A stretch of DNA of 64,000 bases from positions 61,136,581 through 61,200,580 of the forward strand of contig OW388297.1 in the NCBI GenBank assembly GCA_936450465.1, written 5' to 3'. The notes under the pieces are model-generated. The model was given only the letters and a program-made list of their open reading frames with translations, was not told where the DNA came from and made no database searches. This stretch comes from Gibbula magus. Taxonomy: Eukaryota; Mollusca; Gastropoda; Trochida; Trochidae. Each line of letters opens with the position of its first letter. Position 1 is the stretch's first letter. This document shows, piece by piece, positions 54,301-64,000 of this stretch. The translations under genes were made by a program, and so were the position numbers.

Positions 54301-54833
54301 GGCTTATGAACTGAGGGAAGATTGCATTTAAAAAATAAAACAAAAATATAGCAGTTCAAACATACTCACACCCCTCTATGAAAATGAACTGGTCCAAATG
54401 ACTTCATAGGTTTCTGACAGGATTTGGAAACCATTAATAACAATCGTTTTAAAAACGAATTTTAGTTATGTGTTAAGTAATCAAAAGGTGAAAAAAATAT
54501 TTTCCTTTAACATTACAAACAAAAAGTTGACGGTAAATATTAGTGTCATCATCAGGCGACGCAGCCGATCACGTGACATTGTGCCCGTGCATTTCGTGAC
54601 ACTTGTGCTTAATGCTGAAATGTACACGCTTGCACACTAAACTGCTCGACCAATGACAACATGATCAAAGTTATCCCAAACACAAGACAATTTCAATAGT
54701 TACAAGACCTTTTGCACATAAAACATATTGCTACATTAATAATAATAAAAATAAGTAATGCAGAAACTGGCAATTTTACAAGAGGCAATGAAATAGTGTA
54801 ATCAATTGGTCATGAAAAAAATCATTCTAACTT

Positions 54834-54915
54834 CAACTGGCTCCGTAGCCTAATGGTATGCACGTTTGGTTACAAATCGAAAGGCCAGTGGTTCGATCCC
54901 CGACTTTCGAGTGAT
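54834..54915 (+). other. tRNA-like sequence (degenerate)
   Basis: tagcctaatggtatgcacg (A-box-like) and gtggttcgatccccgac (B-box-like) are spaced as in a tRNA. T-stem and acceptor pairing are poor and no plausible U33-anticodon loop forms, so this is a tRNA pseudogene or the head of a SINE, not a functional tRNA. Confidence 0.4.
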
Positions 54916-55008
54916 ATATTTGGAAAACTCTTGTGGTGGAAATTATATGAATTTTATAATGGGAAATGTTTGAGATTTGAAAAGAAATTAGTTTAAAATC
55001 TAATGTTG

Positions 55009-55130
55009 AGGTCTTTAAATCACAGATAGGCCTCATACGAGGTCTTTAAATCCTAGATAGACCTCATATGAAGTCTCTAAATCACAGATAGACCTCAAAC
55101 GAGGTCCGTAAGTTACAGATAGACCTGACT
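55009..55130 (+). repeat. Short tandem repeat, about 35-40-bp unit
   Basis: Three and a half copies of gaggtctttaaatcacagat followed by agacctcata lie about 60 bp downstream of the nuclease-like reading frame on the minus strand. The agatagacct string links it to the hairpin at 54140. Confidence 0.8.
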
Positions 55131-55188
55131 TGATGTAGCCAAGGTCCTACCTCCAGGTAACGGAACGGTGCTAAACAAAGGGATGACG

Positions 55189-58158
55189 TCACCAGAGGTT
55201 TATAAGCTGAGGAATCAGTTGATGATTCAGAACTCTCCAACCCCAATCTTCAGGATTCATTCCTTCAACTCCTTTCCACTGTTGCACTTGCAAGTAAACT
55301 CGAAGGCTATGATGTTTAGCTGCTGCTGATGTTGGTGGAAGACTCTGAGGATGAACATGGCTGAAACTCGAAACAACCTTTTCTCTGAAGCGCCTGTATC
55401 TTAAGTGGTTGAGATCTTCTCCTGCTTCAGCATTATAAAGACACAGCATTGCGTCTTCTCCTGCAGCAACAATCTGGACCTGAGAAACATCTGTGATAGG
55501 CTGATGAAAAGTCCTTGCTTTTTTTCTGAACTCAGGGTTGGTCTTGTACTTCTTCAGTGGAACAGCCTTTCCAATACCATGGAGCCTTGAAGTTGTATCA
55601 CAACCGGCTAGTGCATGGAGAAACAATAAATCTGTGCAAGTCTCTTTGCCAAGTGTGTTCTTCACCTTGATGATGTTCCATGACTTGGGTTCTTTCTTCG
55701 AATTTCTGCTGACATCTGATCTGAGGAAAATGTCGAACAAATCTTCACTGGCATGGTAACAAAGAAGAACTAACAGGTCTGTGTCCTCTCCTACCACTAC
55801 AGTTGGTGCACTGGCTGCTTCACATACGGCTGTCCTGGTGATGAGTAGATCAGCATCCTCTCTGGCCTGCCGGGTCTTGACTCCCTCATTTTGCAGTTGT
55901 TCACTAAGCAGGTTGATGAAAAGCTGTTTATTCGATTTATTGGAAAGAAAGGATTCCTTCTTGGAATACAGAACCGTACTTTTGTCAAACTTTACTGTTG
56001 CTGAAGTATTACCTCCTGTTCGCCTTAGATGTGTTATTTCCTTTGTAGACAGTTGTTCTGTGTAGCCATCAAAGACAACAGTTACACTTTCGTAGTGAGT
56101 TTTGACAAACTGGCAGTACATGTCACACAGGTGTCCATAGGTAACTCCTCGTGGCCATGGCAGACGCTGAATCAAAGAACCGCCATCAATGACAAAGTGC
56201 ACATCAATTGGTATTTCTCGTTTGTGGTCATGTGTGTCCATCAAGTCCCATATGGCATTCGCGAGCACAGGTTTGTTAGCTTGCTTCAGCAGCACATCAC
56301 CATCAAACATTGATGTTGGATAAGTGCACAATTCAAACTTGAATATACTGTTCAACTTGTCAGGATTGTCCCAGGCAACAGTAACAAGTCTTTGGAAAAG
56401 AAGCATGGGATCGACAGTAACAGTTTCTTCCTCCTTGGCATGTCCCTTGGAATTCATGGTAACTGCTTGATTGGATTTCTTGAAAGAGTAATCTGCAACA
56501 TCTGTGTCTGTCATGGCGTTCAAAATTGCCCAGCCAATGTTCACAGCATCATCATCATTAACAGAAGAACTGGCTGTCAGTCCATTAGCAATGTTCCTGA
56601 GAGTTGAATCATCCTGAAAAGGATCTCTATCGATTAGATAGTTGATGATCTTCCTCACATCTTTTGAGTCCCTTTCAATTCTGGCCTTGGTTAGATCGGT
56701 GTGTTGCTCGCTGCTCCTTGTTTCAACTTTTGTCATTTCCTGCATAGCATTGCTGATTTCAGTCCGGGCAGGCATAGACATCAACCACACAAGGCGTTGA
56801 GTTTCGTCCATTCCAGTTCCCCGTGTTAGTCCACCAACCGTCTTCATGCTTCTCATCAGCACTTGTTCAATCACTAGGTCAGTTGAAAGTCCAGCCCAAA
56901 ATCTGTCAGAACGACGAACAACATGATGACCTCTTTGAAACATGTCATGAACTTCTGGATGTTTCTCCTCAAGTTTTCCCATCATTTGAAGGTACAGTCG
57001 TACAGACTTGGTGTAATGATTGTGTCCTGATGCAGCAAAGTACGGAAGCATTTTGTACAATGATTGTAGGTGTAACTGCCAATTTCCGGTGCGTTCTCCA
57101 CGAATAAAGCTGTGCAAGATATTGAGCATTTCCATGTATTGGAACCATAACTTTGCTGTTCTTGATTTTTCCATGGACATCTTCAACTGATCCCGTCTTT
57201 TTCTCACATTCTGCAATGCTTCTGATGAATTCAGTTCCTTCTCAGTTGTTGAATCTGACATTAGTTCATCAAAGAGAACACCGACATTCTGGAGATCTTC
57301 ATTTGTATGCAAAATGGTTTCCTCTTCAAAACGTGTATCAGATTCTGATGATTCTGTGGACTCACAATGAAGTGGGATGTCATAAGCTTTCGCTAGTAGG
57401 AGTGAATTAAGGCCTGCATCAACAAGTAAATGGGCTCTTATTGATCGTGAAATAGCCTTGCCTGTTAGAATGTGTCCAACTGCTTTCTCTGCATACACAA
57501 TTTCAAGTAGCTCATGGAGACCAGATCCTGCCATTAGATGACCAATACATCCGAGGAAACTCATTTCGGTATGCAGTCCGCCCAGTCGAAGAATGATGTT
57601 GTGCAAATGGCTGGTAGATGGTTCTTTGTTGATAATCACCGTTGCTTTCCACCAAAGTGGCTGATCAAATGTGAGGATAGGAACTTTCGCATATCTGCTT
57701 GATTGCTCACTCACAAATGTCAACGTGGAGTAGATACAGGTTGCATCACTTGGATTCAAGTCAATCATCGGTAGGAATACAACAGATGATGTGCCGGGGT
57801 AGGAACCCTTTTGAACTGTTTGCATCACACCTGACCACCCAGGTCGAGATGGTTTCAAGAGCCATACAGATTTCCAAAGAAAGTCAATGGACTCTGTCTC
57901 GTCACTTGCGATGAATTCCTGGAACTGTGCATACTTCAGGTTTGCAGGTGGTGAAAGTGGTGGTCTGTAGAATCTCAGGTTGATCTTCCCAAGTTTATTC
58001 AAAGCTTCTGGTGTGATGTCACCTCTTGGGATAGGACGCATGCATCTAGTTGCTGGTGTAACAGTTGCTATAATTCCCATTCCGTGGAAAGAGTTAAATC
58101 CATCCAAAGTTCTTGTGTTGTGGTCAACATTATCAGCTACAAACTGCAGGGACTTCAT
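55189..58158 (-). pseudogene. Unclassified protein, central and FEN1/XPG-like nuclease part
   Basis: 989 open codons without an intron. The N-terminal part (FVADNVDHNTRTLDGFNSFH, GMGIIATVTP) belongs to a family seen in several copies in invertebrate genomes with no assigned function, as far as I recall. The last third has all carboxylate positions of FEN1/XPG nucleases in order: FVIDGGSL (~655), VVFDGY (~696), REDADLL (~769), GEDTDLL (~792) and ALAGCDTTSRLHGIGK (~855, Asp followed by the helix-hairpin GIG). FEN1 has the equivalents AVDAS, VFDGK, SEAEA, TEDMD and LLGSDY...GIG. The frame continues from a 91-codon segment at 58155-58430 across an ATGA overlap that looks like a 2-bp slip. Confidence 0.75.
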
Positions 58159-58430
58159 CTCATCTCAGGTGTCATCTCAGGGATATCTACCCCCTGTGAA
58201 TTTGCCGCACTGTACTCAATTTTTTTTACCTCTGAGTAGGAGCTACAAAAACCATGACTAGAGAGGGTGTCGATGAGGTACCTTGATGCAAAGTGATGGT
58301 GAAGCTGAAAGGACAGTCCTAGTGGTATAGGTGGTTTCAAGGATCTTGGTCTTGCAGCTTGCATGATAACCTGTCCTATGGAAGCTATCTTTAGATCTTT
58401 GTCTTTGCCAGGGATTAGTGACTTCAACAT
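58155..58430 (-). pseudogene. Unclassified nuclease-like protein, linking segment
   Basis: 91 codons (KIASIGQVIMQAARPRSLKP, HHFASRYLIDTLSSHGFCSS, YSEVKKIEYSAANSQG) bridge the N- and C-terminal frames of the same protein. Upstream, the frame extends back as QSLVQ before the annotated Met, and the preceding frame ends ...KYVP, so a single missing C in a short C run explains the break. Downstream, a repeated gagat explains the second break. It is one gene with two small indels, not three genes. Confidence 0.75.
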
Positions 58431-59431
58431 CTGAACCAGTGACTGGGTACATACTTGATGTTTTCTGATACGTCAGACAAATCTTCAGATGAAGGATAGC
58501 AGTCAGAGGAAACATCTATTGATCTTATATCACTTTTGATGAGCTTTGATGCAGCATCTATCAGTTGCATTTTCTCTTCTTCTGGGTCACTGTTCCTGGG
58601 TTTCTCGTAATAACCTTGCAGTATGTGAGATGCTGTTGTCTTCAGAGTTACAATGTTAGGCTTGCCCTTCACTTCTGAGATGATAACATTGTCTCCATAG
58701 TGATCAAGAAGTTGCTGTTTCATGTACGTGAAACTGTAGGCACTTTCTACATCAGTGAGATGACAGGACATTTGTCTGATCAGTTCTTGCATTGTCACCT
58801 GATCTTCATAGTTTTCCTCCAAATACTCCAATGCTCTCATGAATGCCTCTTTCTTTGATACATCATCTTGTCGACCCAATTTCAGTCTTTTGCTGTTTCC
58901 ACATTCTTGGACATACTGATGAGGAATGCCTTTGCTTGTCCTAAAATTGACACTGCATGTCTGGTGATATACAGCATCTGCTGCATGAAGATCTTGAACA
59001 TATTCTATTCTGGCCAAAACCCTCTCAGACCAAATGTCATTTCTTTTGTGGCATATATTTCTGATTTTAGCTTGGAAATCCTCAGTTCTTACTGGATATA
59101 CATCATGTCCTTTCTTTTTACTCATAAACTTTGCAGGTGACCCACAAAACAGGCAATCAGATTTAAAAGAGAATGATCGTTCATGTGAGCGTGTTCGAAG
59201 CGTTGCTTCCTCTTTATGTTCTTCATCTTTGACCTTTGTAGCACTTGAAATATTGTTCACATTTATGTATTTGCATCTGCATGATTTATGAACAAATTGG
59301 CCGGTTTCAACTACGAGCTGATCACCACGAGCGGTACTAGCACTGTTGATGCCTTTTGCTCCTTTACTTCTCAGACATACTGTAGCTGTGGTATCTGCCA
59401 AAGACGTGTGGCAAATAGCACACTTGTCCAT
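58424..59431 (-). pseudogene. Unclassified nuclease-like protein, N-terminal zinc-binding part
   Basis: 335 codons starting MDKCAICHTSL. Cysteine/histidine pairs CAIC...FVHKSCRC and CLFCG...DAVYHQTCSVNFR suggest two zinc-binding modules, of which the second (C..C ... H..C) resembles a treble-clef. A helical charged region and LIKSDIRSIDVSSDCYP follow. An acceptor-like site (attttctttttcag, AG at 59445-59444) lies 12 bp upstream of the ATG, so the transcript may have a 5' UTR intron. Counting all three segments the protein would be about 1,410 residues. Whether it is a decayed host gene copy or part of a mobile element is unclear. Confidence 0.72.
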
Positions 59432-59696
59432 GCTTATCTAAATCTGAAAAAGAAAATTAGAGTATAACTAACCTGTCATTAAGATCAGGAAAATGAAAAA
59501 TTGGTAAAAAAAATATGTAATATTTTGAAATATCATCTACGGAAACACATAATTTATGTTACGTTATGTGTTGGTCCTGCGCCCTGCCGGCAGCATGTTA
59601 AACCAGCTCTGATATTTTGTCTCTTTTTACATAGTTTATAGTTGATATTTCAATCTGAATTTTCTACAGGGTGTTTGTAAAGATATTGTCCACCTG

Positions 59697-60086
59697 ATGG
59701 ATACAATTTTGTGTCAAAACTTGCTCTTGAAAACTGTATTTTGGACAGTTTTGGTTGTAAATTTGCATCATTATTGCCAATCTCAGCATTCATCAGCAAT
59801 CAAAGGAGAAGCGTTCTCGCCCACTGTGATGATTGACCAACAAAGAACTTTGTCTTACTCAAGGGAGATGCTACTACAGCTGGGCTTTGGTCATGGGGGT
59901 GAACAAAGACTTCCAATCAAGGTGTTACATCAAGTGCGTCAGTTTGGGATCAGTTTTCAAAACCTACAAAGCGAGGACTCAGAAGTGGGAAGGGAAAACA
60001 TAGGCATATTGAAATTGTTACAAATGTATTTGATAACTCCAAGGAGACGGATACATCAAGAAATGTTTGTCCACAAAATCTTGTAA
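59697..60086 (+). pseudogene. CR1/Rex1-like element, 5' coding region
   Basis: A 129-codon frame, of which SYSREMLLQLG and the following HQVRQFGIS resemble the short conserved string near the start of CR1/Rex1-type ORF2 leaders. It is in a different frame from the endonuclease ORF at 60104 and 17 bp upstream. It may be the end of ORF1 or the frameshifted start of ORF2. The first 30 residues look like leader sequence. Confidence 0.45.
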
Positions 60087-60103
60087 ACGTTTCTCAAAAA
60101 ACA

Positions 60104-62059
60104 TTGGAACAACAATTCAAAGTTGCAATGTGGAACGCTCAATCGTCTAGAAATAAAACCACAGAGATTGTTGATGCCATAATTGAAGATGGAATAGACA
60201 TTCTATTTCTAACTGAATCGTGGTTAAAGAAGACTGGTGATGAATCTTTGATGTCGGCCATGACACCCCCGGGTTTCAGACTTATGAATCAGGCCCGAAC
60301 TCGTTCACGGGGTGGCGGCATCGCCATCATTTATCGAGACAGCTTAAAGATTAAATCGTCTTCCATTGATGACATTTCACATTCTTCATTCGAAATGCTG
60401 GATATTATCTTAAAGCTTAACAAGCAAACATTGAGGCTCATTTGTGTCTACAGACCACCACCTTCTAAAGCCAACAAGTTCACTATATCACACTTCTTAC
60501 AAGAACTTGAAAACTTGTGTGAAGTTATATCCACGAAAGGAGGTAACATTGTCCTTTTGGGGGATTTCAATATTCATTATGAATGTGAATCTAAATCTGA
60601 TGTGAGGCAGTGTAGGACAATACTTGAATCGTATGGTCTAACACAACTTGTGCAAGAACCTACACACAGAAGTGGACATATCATAGACTGGGTAGTTACT
60701 AACACCTATCATAATGTTATTTCCAAAATCAGAGTTGAAGATAGGCAAATGTCTGATCATTATTGGATTGAAATTTGTTTTGACTTGGAGAAACCTGTTG
60801 CAGAAAAGAGGTTTATTCTGTGTAGGAATCTGAAAGGTATGTCACAAGACGACTTTAGATATGAACTCATGAATTCGTCATTGCTCACCAATCCACCAAC
60901 AGACAAAAATGAACTAGCGAGTCTTTATAACAAAACATTAAAGGATCTGCTGGATAAATATGCTCCCGCCATCAGGAAAGAGAAGCATGTTAAAATAGGT
61001 GCCCCATGGTACAACAAAGAGATTCGGAAGGCTAAATCACACAGGCGAGCTATGGAACGCCAGTGGAGAAAGTCAGGACTTGAAATACATCGTCAAATAT
61101 ACAGGTTGAGTCGGGCAACTGTTAACAAGCTTATCAAGGAATGCAAGTCAGAATTTTGCAGAACTAAGATGATGTCAAACCTGAACAACCCCAGGATGCT
61201 GTTCTCTCAGATGTTTAGTCTTCTGGGCCAAGTTAAGGACAAACCTCTACCGGATGTGGCTGAAAAGGATGACCTTGCAGAAAATTTCTCTGAATTCTTC
61301 ATCAGCAAGATTAATCACATTCGTCGTGATTTCTCAAAAGCTTCAAGTGGAGAAGAGTCGGATCATCAGATATTTGAAGGCACGTCTTTATGTGACTTCA
61401 GACCCTTAGACGAAGCAGATATCATGAAACTTATTGGTTCTTCAAAACCAACTAGTTGTGAGGAAGATCCGATTCCAACCAAACTGTTACTGGAACACAT
61501 CGATATCTTGCTACCTACAGTGACAAGAATAATCAACCAAAGCCTGGAAGCAGGAATATTTCCAAACTGTTTCAAAGCAGCTGTTGTAAAACCTTTGTTG
61601 AAGAAGCCGAGTCTCGACAAAAACAAACTCTCAAACTACAGGCCAGTTTCAAACCTGTCCTTTATATCTAAGCTGTTGGAGAAAGCTGTTAAAAACCGCA
61701 TTGTCGAACACATGCGAAACAATAATCTTGAGCCTAAGTTTCAGTCAGCATATCGTAACGGCCATAGCACAGAAACAGCATTGCTCAGAGTTGTTGGCGA
61801 CCTTCAGCAGACAGTGGATCAGGGTAGGCTGGGTGTGCTGGTTCTTTTGGACTTAACAGCAGCTTTTGATACTGTCAATCACACAACGCTTCTCTGTCGT
61901 CTTAAATCAGAGTTTGGCATCACTGGATGTGCTCATGACTGGATTACTTCCTATCTATCGGGAAGACAGCAGGCTGTTACAATCGATGATATCAAATCGG
62001 CAGGTTATGGACAGCTTGCTCCCAATCGAGAATCCTTGCTCACCTCTGTCATCACTTGA
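60104..62059 (+). pseudogene. CR1/Rex1-like endonuclease and reverse transcriptase, core-deleted
   Basis: Endonuclease (APE type) motifs are NAQSSRNKTTEI, LTESWL, RSRGGGIAIIYRDS, VYRPPPSKANKF, LLGDFNIHYE and SDHYWIE; all key residues are present. RT follows: SNYRPVSNLSFISKLLEKAV, FQSAYRNGHSTETALLRVV, VLLDLTAAFDTVNHTTLLCR (motif A) and WITSYLSGRQQAVTI. After IKSAGYGQL the sequence jumps, out of frame, into the region beyond the catalytic site, so the PQGSVLGP and YADD boxes (about 60 residues) are gone. The break at 62000-62040 is an internal deletion. Apart from this the ORF is intact. Confidence 0.92.
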
Positions 62060-62837
62060 GGGCTGCCTTGATGACATCAGTGTCTGGATGCACACGAATA
62101 AGCTAAAGCTTAACCAAGAGAAAACTGAAGCCATGCTGATTGGAACCAAGACCATGCTTGCCAAAAACAAAATTACAAAGCTTTCAGTTGGCCAAGAAGA
62201 AATACAATTTTCTTCTTGTGTAAAAAACCTTGGGGTTTATCTCCAATCAGACTTCACCTGTGACAAACATGTAACTGACTTGTGTAGTAAGTGTAACTAC
62301 TATTTGCATAACATCGGGAATATTCGACATCTTCTAACCCAAGATGCAGCTGCTGCCCTCGTCAGAACACTTGTCTTATCCAGGTTGGATTATTGCAATA
62401 GCCTCCTCCTGAGTGCAAATCAAGAACTTATCCGACGACTCCAAAGGATACAGAATAAAGCTGCAAGGATAGTGACATTAAGATCCAAGTATGAGCATAT
62501 TACACCTATTCTCCGATCCCTGCACTGGCTACCAGTACAGGCACGCATCGAGTACAAAGTTCTCTCCCTTACATACCAGTGCTTAGACGGAACAGCCCCC
62601 GAGTATTTGTGCGATTTCATCAATGTGTACAAACCCACCCGCTCCCTCCGATCAGACACACAGAATCTTCTACTAAGTCCTAGATGGAAACTCAAAACGT
62701 TTGGACAATGTTCTTTCAAAAACTCCGCCGCCACTCTCTGGAATACTCTGCCTGAAGATATGAGAACTTGCCCATCTCTGGAGAGTTTCAAAGCTAACTT
62801 AAAAACACATCTTTTCAAAAAGTATTATCCAGAGTGA
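62040..62837 (+). pseudogene. CR1/Rex1-like reverse transcriptase, C-terminal part
   Basis: It resumes beyond the deletion with SLEGCLDDISVWMHTNKLKL, NQEKTEAMLIG, NLGVYLQSDFTCDKHVTDLC, LVLSRLDYCNSLLL, LQRIQNKAARIV, LRSLHWLPVQARIEYKVLSL and WNTLPEDMRTCPSLESFK. This is the conserved thumb and C-terminal domain of Jockey/CR1/Rex1-group elements. It ends at 62837 with a stop and is intact over its length. Confidence 0.93.
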
Positions 62838-62935
62838 CATTTCATCGTTGACTTGTACAGCGCTTTGAGCATATGACTTATGGATAAGGCGCTATATAAA
62901 TACTCATTTATTATTATTTATTATAATTTATATAT
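62838..62935 (+). other. 3' UTR and ATT-rich tail of the CR1/Rex1-like element
   Basis: The UTR contains gacttgtacagcgctttgag and aaggcgctatataaatactc followed by ttattattatttattata. The gcgctatataaat string plus ATT-type tail is common at the 3' ends of such elements in fish and molluscs. It fixes the element end near 62935. Confidence 0.8.
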
Positions 62936-63595
62936 TAATAAAGAATGAATAATGAATTAATACTTTTAAAACATTTTGTTCTAAAATACAAGAAAATATG
63001 TCTATCTATAATTGTTTGAAATTGATTACTTTGCTTATATTTGTTTCCATTTTATTTCTTTGTATTTAGTTTTGTAAAATGTGACTTCTTCATATCTGAT
63101 GCATTTAGTGATATAATAAGTGTCAGATCCAATAGCAAAAAATAATTTATTTTCTATTACAAATATTTTATATTAATACAAGACACATGTTATCAAAAGA
63201 GAAATTGAGATTAATTTAAAGTAGAAATTCACTTGAGGTCTTTAAAATAGCACATCATTGCAATAAGTTATGTGGAAAGTAGTATCTCAATGAAAAAAGT
63301 TCTTGGACAGGGGTCTTCAAACTGTTCAACTACAAGAATGAATTAAGTCACTTATATCATTCATTTCAAACAACTATTGCAATATTATGTTAGAGTATGA
63401 GTTAAATCACAAGTTACAATGGTTGTACTCACCAATTCAACTTGGAAGTGTATGATTTTGGTCAAAATTCTGCCATAGTGTTGACCTCTGTTTACTTGTC
63501 TCCATAGTTAAGATGGCTGCCACGATAATATTTCACTAACAACTTATCACAGTGAACATATTCTTTCAAGTCGCAATGTGACAATTTCACACCAA
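62936..63595. other. Intergenic, no feature seen
   Basis: AT-rich sequence between two non-LTR elements, without supported frames or repeats. Confidence 0.45.
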
Positions 63596-63598
63596 CTC

Positions 63599-64000
63599 CT
63601 ATAGGCCCATCTCCCTTACCTCAAACTTATGTAAAGTAATGGAAGCAATGGTAAAACATCGCCTCCAAGCTCACCTAAACATTAAACCATTAAATAGCGA
63701 TCAGAGTGGCTTCACTCCTGGTCGTTCTACTCTAAACAATCTTGCTCGCTTAGAGCAAGATATTAAACTATCACAAACCAAAAAGCAATATACACTCGCA
63801 ATCTTCCCGGATTTTTCCAAAGCTTTCGATATGGTATGGCATAACGGCCTCATCCAAACTAAAAAAGGCCTTTCAGGCAACATAATTAATTACATCCAGG
63901 ATTTCCTACACAATAGGCAAATAACTGTCGGGGTCGAAAACTAAAAATCTGATAACCACCTTTTGGAAAACGGCACCCCACAAGGCAGCATCATTAGCCC
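63599..64000 (+). pseudogene. Second Jockey-group reverse transcriptase, cut by the window end
   Basis: The frame begins before the first Met as the RPISLT-like part of the fingers. It continues MEAMVKHRLQAHLNIKPLNS, DQSGFTPGRSTLNNLARLEQ, YTLAIFPDFSKAFDMVWHNG (motif A) and IINYIQDFLHNRQITVGV. It then hits an in-frame TAA at 63942-63944 and reads on in the same frame as DNHLLENGTPQGSIISP (motif B) to the window edge. The nonsense codon makes it inactive. It is a different subfamily from the RTs at 42.6 and 60.1 kb. Confidence 0.88.

Noticed and set aside
55405..57410. Several plus-strand frames of 60-94 codons opposite the nuclease ORF
   Set aside because: Antisense shadows of a long, motif-bearing minus-strand frame.
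1..64000. CRISPR array
   Set aside because: Direct repeats are present, but the units are 55-175 bp without spacer/repeat alternation and the DNA is eukaryotic.

Overview
The window is animal nuclear DNA, most likely from a mollusc and probably a bivalve. The evidence is a spliced gene with consensus GT-AG introns, a tRNA-derived SINE whose tail resembles molluscan V-type SINEs, DIRS, Penelope-like, Jockey/CR1-like and piggyBac/TTAA elements, and many elements made of tandem repeats, an ACGG-type microsatellite and a GC-rich hairpin. That last layout resembles the pearl/CvE-type and Helitron-like non-autonomous elements described in oysters. There is no bacterial-style gene organisation, and the species cannot be named from the sequence.

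Host gene. Most ORFs are debris of transposable elements, but the minus strand carries the start of ICA1 (islet cell autoantigen 1 / ICA69), split over three small exons: 36654-36613 (start codon), 32636-32459 and 5838-5766. Splice sites and phases fit, and the joined product aligns with the vertebrate N terminus without a gap. Intron 1 is about 4.0 kb and intron 2 about 26.6 kb; both are packed with repeats. The rest of the gene lies beyond position 1.

Layout. 1-5.8 kb: tandem-repeat elements, with a piggyBac-like derivative and a 490-bp TTAA MITE nested in them. 5.8-12.3 kb: ICA1 exon 3, a piggyBac transposase remnant, SINEs and a Penelope-like element broken by two insertions. 12.5-19.3 kb: a non-LTR element split by a 6.1-kb DIRS element that has inverted terminal repeats and an internal complementary region. 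19.3-32.4 kb: foldback and tandem repeats, a tyrosine recombinase fragment, a TTA-flanked MITE and several microsatellite/hairpin termini. 32.4-36.7 kb: ICA1 exons 2 and 1. 36.7-40.7 kb: a 4-kb tandem-repeat element interrupted by another one. 42.5-48.5 kb: a Jockey-like RT split by a 4.0-kb TTAA element that itself holds a dead non-LTR fragment. 48.5-55 kb: two more MITE copies and three long hairpins. 55.2-59.4 kb: an intronless reading frame, broken by two frameshifts, for an unclassified protein with an N-terminal zinc-binding region and a FEN1/XPG-like nuclease domain. 59.7-64 kb: a CR1/Rex1-like element with its RT core deleted, and a second RT running off the window.

Nesting order can be read because removing the DIRS element, the 4-kb TTAA element or the 490-bp MITE restores the interrupted sequence at the junction. 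Every reverse transcriptase here is damaged, so the mobile elements look like fossils around one living gene.
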